DNA of 64,000 nucleotides from NCBI GenBank assembly GCA_964577145.1, contig CAZNXM010000004.1, forward strand, positions 1 through 64,000. The letters run 5' to 3'. Shown piece after piece: positions 18,060-27,437 of the stretch. The notes below the pieces were generated by a model. That model worked only from the letters and a program-made list of their open reading frames with translations, made no database searches and was not told the origin of the DNA. The translations under genes and the position numbers were made by a program. Numbering within the stretch: position 1 is the first letter of the stretch; each line of letters starts with the position of its first letter. This stretch comes from MGIIa-K1 sp964577145 (GTDB taxonomy: Archaea; Thermoplasmatota; Poseidoniia; Poseidoniales; Poseidoniaceae).

Positions 18060-18077
18060 AACGCCCTTTAGGGCGTT
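18060..18077. repeat. Intergenic G/C hairpin
   Basis: AACGCCC and GGGCGTT form a perfect 7-bp stem around TTTA, starting at the base after the last stop-codon triplet's first two bases. No T-tract follows. One of the hairpin set that recurs in this window. Confidence 0.7.
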
Positions 18078-18134
18078 GTCGAAGGGACAAGCCACATGAA
18101 TACGGTTTAATCACGCTATGTTGGAGGGATTTGA

Positions 18135-20201
18135 TTGGACGGCGTTTATCTGACCTGGTTAATCAGTGCCCTAACCATTGGCGTTTTGCTAATGCCGCTG
18201 ATAAAACCACCATGGGCAACCATCACACTGCACGGCTTTATCGACTTCCTCCGTCGTTATTGGATGCACATAGCAATCGTTCTATTCATTTACAATGCAA
18301 AGGATTTCTTGGACGAAATAGATAGATTGCTAATGGCAAATACTGGCTTGGATATGACTCCATGGATATATGCTATTGAAGGGGACATGGTATTGTGGGT
18401 GCAGCAGACCTTTGAAGCTCAATGGCTTACCACTTTCCTCACTCACTTTTACGTTGTTGGGTTCATGGTAATCTGTTATGTTTCAATCTTCTATTTCGCA
18501 TATTTCGACGACCGTTGGATGGCTGACCGGATTTCATTAACCATATTTTGGGTCTACATAATAGCGATTCCATTCTATCTATTTTTCAATGTCCGCGTCA
18601 CCGGAGATCATATTCCAGAAATGGAAACCCTCGCATATAATTTAACACCTGAAATCAATGATTGGTTCACACGAATAGACCCGTTCACAAACGGTATGCC
18701 GAGTCTTCACATTGGTTTTCCCTTTGCAGTGTGGTTATGCTTGTTACGCCATGATGCCGATGGACGTTGGATTGTTTATCGACGTCTAGTCTTTGGATAT
18801 TTCATGCTCACAGCATTCTGTATCCTATACCTAGGAATACATTGGTTCCTCGATATTGTTGGAGGAATGGCGGTTGCTGCGATGGCAGTCAATTTATCTG
18901 ATCGTACTTCAGGTCCGATTTGGCGTATACTCGATGAAAGGACAATCAATGCACGTCTTGCTACAGTTTTGACGAACCCTAAGAGGGCGTGGAACATTAT
19001 TTCGGCACAGGTGAAGGGTACACTAAATCGATATTCACGGCCTAGTAGTAATGAAACCGGAGTGATGATAACAGTTGTAATCATTTTAGTTGCTGGAATT
19101 ATTACTTGGGACCTTACCCATCAAACACTACCTGCAGGTGGAGTTGAAGCGCCAGTAGAAGTAACCGCAGCTGATGGATGGCTCGTTACCCTTGACGATA
19201 GGGAAACAGGAGCATTAGTAGTGGTTCATAATCTATCAGATTTGGAACTTGAAATCGCAGTTGCGCAGCCAATAATGGATGAAAATTCGTCATATGATGT
19301 TAGTGGGAATTACTTGGTAATGTCAAATTCAACGGTTCTGTACGTAATTGATATTCTCGACCCGGGTACGATTATTTTGCAAAAGGAAGTGTACCAACTG
19401 AACAATGTGGTAATGCTTCCAAGAGGGACCTTCGCGTTATTTGATGCTGATGGCTTGTCATATTGGGACCTTGATGGCCTTGAGGTTTCAGGGCCAAATG
19501 TTCCAGAGGGTGACGAGATAAAATTATTCGAGTCATCGGGAGATGAAATTGCAATGGTATTTGCAAGCAATCCAAATGAAGTGAATATTGGAATGATGGG
19601 TGCTGAAGGTTTGATTTCAATCCAACTCAATGTTACTGCTCCTGAATTGGAAGACCTTGTGTTAGAAGAGCAATGGGGCTTGGTTGTTGATGAAGAAAAT
19701 GCTTCGATAGTTGATCTTAGTTTCAATAGGGACTATCTTGCTGCCACAGTAAATGTCACTGCTACAACACGACTAGTATTACTCGACCGCTCTACGGGCG
19801 ATTCATTCATGCCAAGCGACCCCAAATACCCTACTTTTGACCCAGATGTCGGACATGGCATATTGGTGTGGGCATCTCAGCAGCACCTCAATCCAACAAA
19901 TCCCCAAGATAAGTACCTCGATAGAGAGATTCTATTGCTGGATTTAGAAACTAATCATACTGAGGTATTGACTGCTGACGAAGAAGACCAATGGGGTCCA
20001 ATGGCGCTTGAGAACCATATCGTATATCGCCAAGAAGATGCAGATGGAGTACTCAGCGTTGAAATCCATCAGCGCGAAGCAACTCTCAAACCATATGCTT
20101 CTAGCACATTGCAGATTGGAGTAATCATTGCAATCAGTTTGCTCCTAATCCATTTGATGCAACGTCAAATGGAAACAAAGGGCAAGAATCAGCCGCCGTG
20201 A
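18135..20201 (+). CDS. PAP2-family membrane phosphatase/transferase with large C-terminal exodomain
   Basis: Membrane protein of 688 residues. The first ~260 residues hold about six helices and the PAP2 signature of the inositolphosphotransferase-like branch: NGMPSLHIGFPFAV and LGIHWFLDIVGG supply the catalytic His residues. A helix near residue 315 leads to about 340 residues of beta-rich repeats (each with a VVHNLSDLELEIAV- or LVMSNSTVLYVIDI-like strand pattern) that resemble a propeller, and a last helix ends the chain. Probably a lipid phosphate phosphatase or head-group transferase with an outward-facing domain. The only start in frame near the 5' end is TTG 18135. The 3' end overlaps the convergent Bud32 gene by 13 bases. 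Confidence 0.8.
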   Translation: MDGVYLTWLISALTIGVLLMPLIKPPWATITLHGFIDFLRRYWMHIAIVLFIYNAKDFLDEIDRLLMANTGLDMTPWIYAIEGDMVLWVQQTFEAQWLTTFLTHFYVVGFMVICYVSIFYFAYFDDRWMADRISLTIFWVYIIAIPFYLFFNVRVTGDHIPEMETLAYNLTPEINDWFTRIDPFTNGMPSLHIGFPFAVWLCLLRHDADGRWIVYRRLVFGYFMLTAFCILYLGIHWFLDIVGGMAVAAMAVNLSDRTSGPIWRILDERTINARLATVLTNPKRAWNIISAQVKGTLNRYSRPSSNETGVMITVVIILVAGIITWDLTHQTLPAGGVEAPVEVTAADGWLVTLDDRETGALVVVHNLSDLELEIAVAQPIMDENSSYDVSGNYLVMSNSTVLYVIDILDPGTIILQKEVYQLNNVVMLPRGTFALFDADGLSYWDLDGLEVSGPNVPEGDEIKLFESSGDEIAMVFASNPNEVNIGMMGAEGLISIQLNVTAPELEDLVLEEQWGLVVDEENASIVDLSFNRDYLAATVNVTATTRLVLLDRSTGDSFMPSDPKYPTFDPDVGHGILVWASQQHLNPTNPQDKYLDREILLLDLETNHTEVLTADEEDQWGPMALENHIVYRQEDADGVLSVEIHQREATLKPYASSTLQIGVIIAISLLLIHLMQRQMETKGKNQPP

Positions 20202-20866
20202 TATCGCACTCGCGTTTTAATTTCGTCAAGTCGTTTGAGGATGTCCTTGGCCGACGGGACTTCACCGCCTGGGGCTTTTGGAGCGGGCCCTAATTTTTCA
20301 TCAAGGGATGAATAACCGTCCAATACCATTTCCATTGCACCTTTTACATCAGGATGTGAGGCACCGAGAATTTCGTGTAGTACATGTAAATCAATACCGT
20401 ATCCCTCGAGTTCATATTCCATATTTGCAAGCCCGAGGTCGATTAGACGTGATTCTCCGCTAGGAGTAATTAGAATGTTATTGGTCGAGAGGTCGCCGTG
20501 AGTTACTCCGTTGCGATGGAGAGAACGAATCGCTGCACCAACACCATGCAATAGGCTATCACTAGCCCCTCCTTCTTGGAGCACATCTATCAGTTGTCGA
20601 CTTTCAATGTATGCCATGATGATACGGCCCTCTTCAAAGTCAACATCCCAAATTGGAGGAATAGGCACTCCTTTTGCATGAAGCCAAATCATTAGTTTGA
20701 CCTCATTAGTCATTCTTCGACGAGTCAAAGTACGGTCTAGGTCAGGGTGCCGCCAAGTGCGTGGTCGGCGTGTTTTTTGGACTGCTGGTCTGCCATGCCA
20801 AGTGCCTGAAACCACCTCGGCTTCGGCACCGAGATGCATGATTTCGCCTGCAACCCACGCCGCCAT
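20189..20866 (-). CDS. bud32: Bud32/PRPK-type kinase of the KEOPS complex
   Basis: Small atypical protein kinase, subunit of the KEOPS complex that makes t6A37 on ANN-decoding tRNAs. Seen are the GAEAEVV glycine-loop equivalent, the EVKLM helix, GVTHGDLSTNNILI as catalytic loop and IDLGLA as metal-binding DFG equivalent, and a basic C-terminal tail (KTRVRYHGG). Starting at MAAWVAGEIMHLGAEA gives 225 residues, the normal size; the open frame continues to 20959 but that would run through an intergenic-type hairpin at 20906-20922 and overlap nadA. Kae1, its partner, is not in the window and is not fused. Confidence 0.88.
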   Translation of the reverse strand: MAAWVAGEIMHLGAEAEVVSGTWHGRPAVQKTRRPRTWRHPDLDRTLTRRRMTNEVKLMIWLHAKGVPIPPIWDVDFEEGRIIMAYIESRQLIDVLQEGGASDSLLHGVGAAIRSLHRNGVTHGDLSTNNILITPSGESRLIDLGLANMEYELEGYGIDLHVLHEILGASHPDVKGAMEMVLDGYSSLDEKLGPAPKAPGGEVPSAKDILKRLDEIKTRVRYHGG

Positions 20867-20905
20867 GTCTTGAATGGCTGAAGACCATGGTTCAAAAAGG
20901 AGGCG

Positions 20906-20922
20906 CCACCCCGTAGGGGTGG
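20906..20922. repeat. Intergenic G/C hairpin between bud32 and nadA
   Basis: CCACCCC and GGGGTGG pair perfectly around GTA. Its position in the divergent spacer argues for the shorter bud32 reading. Confidence 0.65.
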
Positions 20923-20948
20923 GTGTAACCTTGACTTTGTCATTACCC

Positions 20949-22061
20949 ATGTGTGCCATCGACTTTACTCAGGACGCGATGGGTCCAGATGAGCAAGCGA
21001 TTGCTGACCGTATTTCTGAACTCAAGGAAATACTTGGAGACGACCTCCTCATCCTTGGACATCACTATCAGCGAGACCAGATTGTCATGCATGCTGATTT
21101 ACTAGGTGATTCCTTCTTATTGTCAGAACTTGCAGCCAAATCAAAAGCTCGATACATCGTTTTCTGCGGTGTGCATTTTATGGCTGAGGGTGCAGACATT
21201 CTTACCAGTGATGAGCAGAGTGTTATTCTTCCAAATATGAGAGCAGGTTGCTCAATGGCAGATATGGCGGTTCTACACGATGTGGAGAAAGCATGGGGAG
21301 AAATTCTTGAACAAACAGGCTTGTGTGATCCTGCTGAGCCAGAAAGCGGAGAGAATTTCCTCATCCCAGTAACCTACATGAATAGCGCTGCTGAACTCAA
21401 AGACTTCTGTGGCCGTCATGGAGGAATTGTCTGCACATCATCGAATGCTAGTGGCATTCTAGATTGGGCATATGAGAGAGCAGGTCCAAATGGTGCAGTC
21501 TTATTTTTCCCAGATCAACACCTTGGAAGGAATACTGGACTATCTATGGGCATTCCTGAATCAAGGATGGCGGTTTGGACTCCTGGAGAGGAGAATCAGA
21601 TTCCCTCTGATGTGAAGATAGTCCTCTGGCATGGTTTCTGTTCAGTCCATAAGCGCTTCACCACTACACAAGTAGATGATTTTCGAAAGAGAAACCCAAC
21701 CGGTGTTGTTGTAGTTCATCCCGAATGCCCAAGAGAAGTAGTAGATGCTGCAGATGCAAATGGTAGCACTGAATTCATTCGCAGGTTCGTAGCTAAACAA
21801 GAACCGGGAACTCATATTGCAGTGGGCACTGAAATCAATATGGTTGCCCGTTTAGACAAACAGCACCCAGAATTACATGTCGAATGTCTCGAGCCCACAA
21901 TATGCCCTTGTTCTACGATGTATATGATTCATCCAGCATATCTCATGGACGTGTTAGAGAAGATTGTAGATGGGGAAATCCCCAATCAAGTCACCGTAGA
22001 AAAGAGTGTGCAAGAGGGAGCAAAGGTCGCCTTAGAACGTATGCTTTCAATCAAGCAGTGA
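20949..22061 (+). CDS. nadA: Quinolinate synthase
   Basis: Iron-sulfur enzyme that condenses iminoaspartate and dihydroxyacetone phosphate to quinolinate in NAD synthesis; 370 residues from MCAIDF. The three cluster cysteines are in RAGCSMADM (Cys101), VCTSSNAS and CPCSTMYM; other family marks are LGHHYQRDQI, the histidine in HPECPREV and TEINMVARL. An alternative start lies at ATG 20979. It is divergent from bud32 and no other NAD gene is nearby. Confidence 0.94.
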   Translation: MCAIDFTQDAMGPDEQAIADRISELKEILGDDLLILGHHYQRDQIVMHADLLGDSFLLSELAAKSKARYIVFCGVHFMAEGADILTSDEQSVILPNMRAGCSMADMAVLHDVEKAWGEILEQTGLCDPAEPESGENFLIPVTYMNSAAELKDFCGRHGGIVCTSSNASGILDWAYERAGPNGAVLFFPDQHLGRNTGLSMGIPESRMAVWTPGEENQIPSDVKIVLWHGFCSVHKRFTTTQVDDFRKRNPTGVVVVHPECPREVVDAADANGSTEFIRRFVAKQEPGTHIAVGTEINMVARLDKQHPELHVECLEPTICPCSTMYMIHPAYLMDVLEKIVDGEIPNQVTVEKSVQEGAKVALERMLSIKQ

Positions 22062-22404
22062 GTTCGTACCCCTTCCAGCCAGCAAGTGCAAGTAGTGGGC
22101 AAAGTACGATTGTTAACACAGCATAACCCACTGCATGCGAAGGAGTGGCTTCCCACAATTCAATGGTCTCTACCGAGAAGGTAGACATTGTAGTGAATGC
22201 TCCAAGTATTCCAGTGCCGAGTAGTAATGCAACATCTTTGGAAATCATTTCACTTGCAAGTGCGGCCATACAAATTCCAAGCAATAGCGAACCTAGTGCA
22301 TTCACAGTTAGTGTTCCCCATGGAGTTTCCATAGTTTGGCTAATTGCAAAGCGTAGCACAGCACCAAGAGCCCCTCCTGCGGCGACAAGAATGTAGGAAT
22401 TCAC
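22051..22404 (-). CDS. crcB: Fluoride ion channel Fluc/CrcB
   Basis: Four-helix membrane protein of 117 residues that works as a dual-topology dimer exporting fluoride. Family patterns are all present: AAGGALGAVLRFAIS in helix 1, GTLTVNALGSLLLG in helix 2, and GAFTTMSTFSVE, the Na-binding and Phe-box region, in helix 3. GTG 22404 with GGAG 8 bases upstream is preferred over a TTG at 22434. The 3' end overlaps nadA by 11 bases, tail to tail. A fluoride riboswitch was looked for in the 65 bases upstream and not seen. Confidence 0.93.
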   Translation of the reverse strand: MNSYILVAAGGALGAVLRFAISQTMETPWGTLTVNALGSLLLGICMAALASEMISKDVALLLGTGILGAFTTMSTFSVETIELWEATPSHAVGYAVLTIVLCPLLALAGWKGYELTA

Positions 22405-22469
22405 AAATGGCTCTCCGTAGGCCCATCCTATCAATCATACTCAAGAGCCCGGACCTTCAGCGGATTTCC

Positions 22470-23114
22470 ATGACCCTGTGGTTCATGACCGGAAATGCCG
22501 GTAAAGTTGCTGAAGCAGCTGAACATTTTTCACAACATGGAATCGAAGTAAAACAGTTTGAATTCGATGCGATTGAACCACAAGCAGACGATTTAGAAAC
22601 TGTAGCCCTTGCTAAGATAGAGCAAGCAATACCACATCTTCCAGGCCCAGATGATATGTTATTGGTAGAGGATGCAGGCTTGTTTATCGCTCCACTCAAT
22701 GGATTTCCTGGTGTATATTCTGCCAACGCACTTGAAACAATAGGCAATCATGGTGTTCTTCGTTTGCTTGAGCATTTACAAAGTGAAGACCCAATAATGG
22801 ATAGTCGTTTACGCGGTGCCGAATTTATGGCTGTAGCAGTATTGTACTACAAAGGACAGACAATAGTAGCCGAAGGAATATGCCCTGGGCGCATTTCTCA
22901 TAGCGAACAAGGAGAAAACGGCTTCGGCTTCGACCCGATTTTCATTCCATGCGATCTCGATGAATCTGGCACAGCATTAGAAAGAGGAGAAATCGGAACC
23001 GTTTCGACCCACGGAAAGGCCTTTGGTGCTATTTCTTTAGCAGAGAAGCAACTCTATTCTCATCGCCGTAGGGCCCTCGCAGGAATCCTCGCTGCACTCG
23101 ACAGTCTGGAGTGA
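22470..23114 (+). CDS. rdgB: XTP/dITP pyrophosphatase (RdgB/HAM1)
   Basis: House-cleaning enzyme that hydrolyses ITP, dITP and XTP to monophosphates; 214 residues starting at MTLWFMTGN. Conserved pieces are FMTGNAGKVAEA, LVEDAGLFI, LNGFPGVYSA, and GENGFGFDPIF with the STHGKAFG substrate site (here VSTHGKAFGAIS). The in-frame extension upstream to 22344 would run across the divergent crcB start and is rejected. Acts in the cytosol with no operon partner visible. Confidence 0.93.
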   Translation: MTLWFMTGNAGKVAEAAEHFSQHGIEVKQFEFDAIEPQADDLETVALAKIEQAIPHLPGPDDMLLVEDAGLFIAPLNGFPGVYSANALETIGNHGVLRLLEHLQSEDPIMDSRLRGAEFMAVAVLYYKGQTIVAEGICPGRISHSEQGENGFGFDPIFIPCDLDESGTALERGEIGTVSTHGKAFGAISLAEKQLYSHRRRALAGILAALDSLE

Positions 23115-23154
23115 CATTCTTGAAGAATGCCTGATTGGCTAGAGGTGGGCTCCC

Positions 23155-24039
23155 ATGAATAAAGTACGACTAATCGTCGCATTAGCCTTCGTCGGGCAAT
23201 TGCTTGTCTTCCTCACAATGCAGGCTGAGTTTGATGCAAATGGGCAATGGGGTCTAGTTGGTGGAATGGTAATCTGCGCAATTATTTGGACAATTCTTGG
23301 AGATAAGGCAGCGGCTCCTGTACCTAAGCGCATGATTACTAAATCCCAGCCCGAAGAGAAGACCACAGAAGAGGTTGATATTCCTGAACCCGTTAAGGAT
23401 GAACTCGATGGTGCAACATTGAGGGAGCGAAAAATGGCGAAGGTAAAGGCAGCCGCAGAAGAGGAAACTGCAAATGAAATTACAGTTGAGTCAGATGACG
23501 ACGATGGTCTTGATGAGGTCGAAGTCACTGTCGAAGAAGTCCATGTTGCAGATGAATTTGTCGTGGAGGTAAGCGCCCAATCGATTGAAGATGCGGCAAT
23601 TCAGAGGCACATTGTCGATAAGCGTGACCGCCACGACCGCATTCGGGCCCGTATTGCTGAGCGACGTAGAGGTCAGATGGCAGATATTCGAGCATCTACT
23701 GCAAAAATGTGGGAGGACCATTCAAGTGGCGAAGATTTGGTCACAGTTATCCAAACCGAAGGGCATGGAAACCAGATAATAGAGGAACCTGCAGAAGCAG
23801 CACCTGGTCATGTTTACGGTGCAAGTCTAGTAAGAATTGATGAATCAAAAATCCTCAAACTTCGCGTACCTCTTGACAAGGGATTCCGACCTGTCGATGA
23901 AAGTAAGTCAAGTAATGCAATGGCATTTGCCTTGCCAGAAGGTATGCCGAGTCCAGCCGACCTTGGTCTACCATTACCTCCGCCTCCGGGTGCATCTGGA
24001 GCACTCGCAGCATTGCGGGATGAGATAGCTGATGATTGA
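23155..24039 (+). CDS. Membrane-anchored acidic protein of unknown function
   Basis: Unrecognised protein of 294 residues. Two membrane helices at residues 5-21 and 33-48 are followed by a long charged region rich in Glu/Asp/Val (residues 60-140), a basic helical stretch with RHDRIRARIAERRRGQ (~162-178), and a Pro/Ala-rich C-terminus with LPLPPPPG. It is likely a membrane-attached scaffold with a cytoplasmic disordered arm. It overlaps no gene and meets the convergent crotonase gene end to end. Confidence 0.65.
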   Translation: MNKVRLIVALAFVGQLLVFLTMQAEFDANGQWGLVGGMVICAIIWTILGDKAAAPVPKRMITKSQPEEKTTEEVDIPEPVKDELDGATLRERKMAKVKAAAEEETANEITVESDDDDGLDEVEVTVEEVHVADEFVVEVSAQSIEDAAIQRHIVDKRDRHDRIRARIAERRRGQMADIRASTAKMWEDHSSGEDLVTVIQTEGHGNQIIEEPAEAAPGHVYGASLVRIDESKILKLRVPLDKGFRPVDESKSSNAMAFALPEGMPSPADLGLPLPPPPGASGALAALRDEIADD

Positions 24040-24864
24040 TCAACGGTGCTTCCATTCGGGGTTTTCCCGAGAGAGGAATGCTTGAACACCGATTTCCTTG
24101 TCTTCAGTATCAAATAGATCTGCAAAAGCCTCAGCCTCAATTGCAACACCTTCGCTAATTCCGTTCTCAAGTGCGGAACGAATTGTTTTCTTTGCCACTT
24201 TCAAGGTGCTCATACTTTTGGAAGCGATTGACTGAGCAATACCCATTGTTCTCTTTTCGAGTTCTTCAGGAGAAACAACATGGTTGGCTAAACCGATTGC
24301 TAATGCTTCATCAGCACTGATAGTTTCGCCACTCATGACCATTTCCATAGTTTTTCCAAGTCCTACGATATTGACTAGGCGTTGAGTTCCTCCCCCGCCA
24401 GGAATTAATCCCAATTTGATTTCAGGAGTTCCAAATACCGCTCTAGTACTTGCAATTCGAATATCACATGAGCATGCAATTTCACAACCCCCGCCAAGAG
24501 CAAATCCATCTACCATGGCGATGGTTGGCTTAGAAAGATTCCAGATTGCATCCCAGCCATTATCTTTGAACAAAGAACGGATGTCATCACTATTCTTGCC
24601 AACGAATTCGGTAATGTCTGCACCGGCAACGAAAGCATTGGGTTTCGCTCGCTTACCCTCTGGTGGAGGATTGGGTTTTGCACCGGTAATAACGATGCAA
24701 CGGATATCGTCGTTTTCTTCCGCCCAGCGACACATTTCTTTAATCTCTACCATCACTTCTTGGTTGAGTGCATTCAGTTTATCTGGACGGTTGATTGTAA
24801 CCATTGCAATAGTGCCATCGCCACTTTCGCATGGCATCTCCTCGATGAGAAGAACATCGCTCAT
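24040..24864 (-). CDS. Enoyl-CoA hydratase/isomerase (crotonase), both catalytic Glu present
   Basis: Crotonase-superfamily enzyme of 274 residues, hydrating trans-2-enoyl-CoA in beta-oxidation or a related acyl-CoA route. NRPDKLNALN opens the fold, AFVAGADITEF forms part of the oxyanion hole, ALGGGCEIACSCDIRIA carries the first catalytic Glu and GTPEIKLGLIPGGGGTQRL the second. Start at MSDVLLIEEM; the upstream extension is rejected. A loop of about 12 residues (GAKPNPPPEGKRAKP) before the ADITEF motif is longer than usual. Two more crotonases occur in this window, at 35.2 and 44.2 kb, and lack parts of this signature. Confidence 0.92.
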   Translation of the reverse strand: MSDVLLIEEMPCESGDGTIAMVTINRPDKLNALNQEVMVEIKEMCRWAEENDDIRCIVITGAKPNPPPEGKRAKPNAFVAGADITEFVGKNSDDIRSLFKDNGWDAIWNLSKPTIAMVDGFALGGGCEIACSCDIRIASTRAVFGTPEIKLGLIPGGGGTQRLVNIVGLGKTMEMVMSGETISADEALAIGLANHVVSPEELEKRTMGIAQSIASKSMSTLKVAKKTIRSALENGISEGVAIEAEAFADLFDTEDKEIGVQAFLSRENPEWKHR

Positions 24865-24939
24865 GTAGGTGCGAGGGGGAATGAGCAAATCAACTTTACA
24901 AGGACACATTGATGACTAAGCCATGCGCCCATGCCGCTT

Positions 24940-25719
24940 ATGTCAGATGCTGAGGATGCACTTGTGGTTGCAAAAGACCTCGGTAAAAGGTACGGAGAAT
25001 TCATTGCTTTGCATCCTTTGGATGTGAAGGTATCTTCAGGAGAATTTTTTGGCGTTTTTGGTCCAAACGGCGCTGGCAAATCGACCTTTATCAAACTTCT
25101 AACAGGGCAACTAAGACCAAGTATTGGCGGTGTAGAAGTATTGGGCATCAATGCTGCAAGAAACCCTCAGAAATTAAAAGCCAATATTGGAATTGTGCCA
25201 GAATCAGAATCCCCTCCATCCTATCTTACCCCAACCGAATTCCTTCATTTTGTGTGTAAATTACGTGCTGTGGAAGACCTTGAGGCTAAGGTAGAGCACT
25301 GGATGGACTGGTTTGGCCTCGATGAGAAGAAAGACACGATGTGTAAGGACCTTTCAAAGGGCCAGCGACAGAAGGTAATGCTCGCCGCAGCATTCATCCA
25401 TGAACCTCGTCTATTATTCCTCGATGAACCATTCGCGAATCTCGATCCAATCTACCAACGAAAATGCAGACAATGGCTCCTCGATCACGTAGCAAATGGT
25501 GGGACAATTTTCCTATGTTCTCATGTACTTGAAATGGCAGAAAGAATGTGCAATAGAATGGCTATTATCAATAACGGGAAGGTTCTTGCTGCAGGAACCG
25601 TAATCGATATGAAATTGAATAGCGAAGAAACCCTCGAGGATGTATTCATCCGCTTAGTTGGACATTCGATTGAAGAAGCAGAACGCCGAAGCGATGAGGG
25701 ACTAAACGAGGAGGAGTGA
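24940..25719 (+). CDS. ABC transporter ATP-binding protein
   Basis: ATPase of an ABC-2-type exporter, 259 residues. Walker A is GPNGAGKST, the Q-loop lies near IVPESESPPS, the signature is LSKGQRQK (usual form LSxGQ), Walker B is LLFLDEPFANLDP and the H-loop is CSHVLE. ATG 24940 or 24931 may be used. The stop codon is followed at once by the permease start (GGAGTGATTATG), so the pair is translationally coupled. The cargo is unknown; the same architecture serves drug, polysaccharide and lipid export. Confidence 0.92.
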   Translation: MSDAEDALVVAKDLGKRYGEFIALHPLDVKVSSGEFFGVFGPNGAGKSTFIKLLTGQLRPSIGGVEVLGINAARNPQKLKANIGIVPESESPPSYLTPTEFLHFVCKLRAVEDLEAKVEHWMDWFGLDEKKDTMCKDLSKGQRQKVMLAAAFIHEPRLLFLDEPFANLDPIYQRKCRQWLLDHVANGGTIFLCSHVLEMAERMCNRMAIINNGKVLAAGTVIDMKLNSEETLEDVFIRLVGHSIEEAERRSDEGLNEEE

Positions 25720-25721
25720 TT

Positions 25722-27419
25722 ATGTCAATCAGCTTCTCCAGCCGTGACTGGTCTGAGGCAGAAGCCTCGACAGTAGCGGTGACCTTCGATAGTGCAGGCG
25801 GTGGAAAACACCTCCATAATCCGCTAACGGGATGGGCTGCTTTCAGTGCTACATTCAAGGTAATGTTCATCGAAGAATATCGTGAGAATCTTGACTTTGC
25901 AAAAAAACGCCGTATCATGATGTTTCCACTCATGGTTGCATTAGTGACGATGGTTGCGACAATTGGACTGCAATTTTTGGTAGGAGAAGGTGCTGCTCAA
26001 GACACCGAATCAATATCAAATTCCAAAGCCTTCACTTGGCAAGAGATGCGATTTGCCCTCCATTTGCCTCTATTGATGTTCAGTCTTGGAATGGGTTCGT
26101 TCGCATTCCTTGGAAGGGAGAGAGTACTTGCACGTACCGGGACAAAGAACTACCTTCTTGCAAGTCCAGCCTTGCAACCATTAACCAACTCAACCGCACA
26201 TTTCGCATATTATTGTAAGGATTTATCATATTACGTAATGCTAATTCTAACTCCAGTAATTGGTGGAATGGCAGTAGGGATTTCTCTAGAGTGGTGGACC
26301 GATGTTAGTACACCTCTTGAGTGGTCCAGTCTTCCACGCACTTGGATTGCTATGACGGTAACTCTTGCCGAAGGATTGGCCCTATCTTTCATTGCCTCAT
26401 CATTATGGCTTCTTGGAGGGTGGGTAAGTCGTATTACTCCAATAGCGATAATCGGACTTGGAACAATCGTAGGCCTTGGATATGTACCTAGACAAACTCT
26501 CTTGTGGGGTATGGCAACACAAGCACCAGGTGGTGAAATCTGGGCAATTCCAGCAGTCGTACTTTCGCTTTGTGCAGCGTATTTTGCAGCGCAATTAGTT
26601 CGAGATGATTTTGAAGTAAAGGTCGTTGCAAAGAAAGAATTATTCATGCCAATTTGGAACAAATTACGCTTCCTTGGAAAGGGAACAACGCGCCTTCTAG
26701 TTGCTAAGGAAGCGGTTGATTTAGTTCGTTCAGGCTCACTAAAGAAAATGACTGTGAGTTATTCAGTTCCTCTAATAGTACTCTTATTGATGGCCTGGTT
26801 GGTCGATTTTGCAGAAGCACCAATCCCAATCAATCTACTCAGTTATGCGCCCTTCCTCGGCTTTTTCGGATTCAATTTTTACTCATGGCTTACGGCCCTT
26901 GATTCACCTGAGCACATGAATGGTCTTCCGTTATCAGTTCCACAATTGATCAGGGCGAAAGTTGTGGTTTATTTCCTCGCAACATCATGGATTTCTATTC
27001 TCTTCGTTTGCCTCATGGCATGGAAACTCGACGAATGGGCAGTCCTTCCAATCGCACTGATAGTAATGATTGCTAACAGTATCTACATTGTTTCATTGAC
27101 TGCATTCTTGATGGGACTAGCTCCCAATAAGGCGATATTTGATGCAAAAATAATGACATGGTTTTGGATTGGTACGGTCATACCTCTTCTAGCACTATTC
27201 CTTCTATCCTTCACTCAAGGTGATGTTTCATTCTATGAGAATTGGATGAGTGCGGTACAAGACGGTGGATTGGATGCGGAAGCGGTTGAATTTACTAGCG
27301 AAAAGATGGAATCAGGATTCAAGGGTATTCTTGGCGTCAGCGTAGGACTGGTGGCGGCTTCAATTCTATTGATGAAACTACTCGACCGCAAATGGGGAAG
27401 GGCAGAATTCAACAACTGA
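25722..27419 (+). CDS. ABC-2-type transporter permease
   Basis: Membrane partner of the preceding ATPase, 565 residues with about 10-12 predicted helices grouped in two halves separated by a charged segment near residue 310 (KVVAKKELFMPIWNKLRF). The N-terminal ~60 residues are cytoplasmic. ATG 25722 follows the ribosome site GAGGAG and the ATPase stop. A single gene of this length with two helix groups suggests it works as one long chain or as a homodimer. Confidence 0.82.
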   Translation: MSISFSSRDWSEAEASTVAVTFDSAGGGKHLHNPLTGWAAFSATFKVMFIEEYRENLDFAKKRRIMMFPLMVALVTMVATIGLQFLVGEGAAQDTESISNSKAFTWQEMRFALHLPLLMFSLGMGSFAFLGRERVLARTGTKNYLLASPALQPLTNSTAHFAYYCKDLSYYVMLILTPVIGGMAVGISLEWWTDVSTPLEWSSLPRTWIAMTVTLAEGLALSFIASSLWLLGGWVSRITPIAIIGLGTIVGLGYVPRQTLLWGMATQAPGGEIWAIPAVVLSLCAAYFAAQLVRDDFEVKVVAKKELFMPIWNKLRFLGKGTTRLLVAKEAVDLVRSGSLKKMTVSYSVPLIVLLLMAWLVDFAEAPIPINLLSYAPFLGFFGFNFYSWLTALDSPEHMNGLPLSVPQLIRAKVVVYFLATSWISILFVCLMAWKLDEWAVLPIALIVMIANSIYIVSLTAFLMGLAPNKAIFDAKIMTWFWIGTVIPLLALFLLSFTQGDVSFYENWMSAVQDGGLDAEAVEFTSEKMESGFKGILGVSVGLVAASILLMKLLDRKWGRAEFNN

Positions 27420-27437
27420 ACCCAACAGCCGAGTAGC

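Noticed and set aside
20867..20959. 31-residue N-terminal extension of Bud32
   Set aside because: It would span an intergenic-type hairpin, overlap nadA and exceed the family length; the start at 20866 gives the normal size.
22405..22469. Fluoride riboswitch upstream of crcB
   Set aside because: The 65-base spacer is too short and shows none of the conserved GGNGAT / CGCC pattern.
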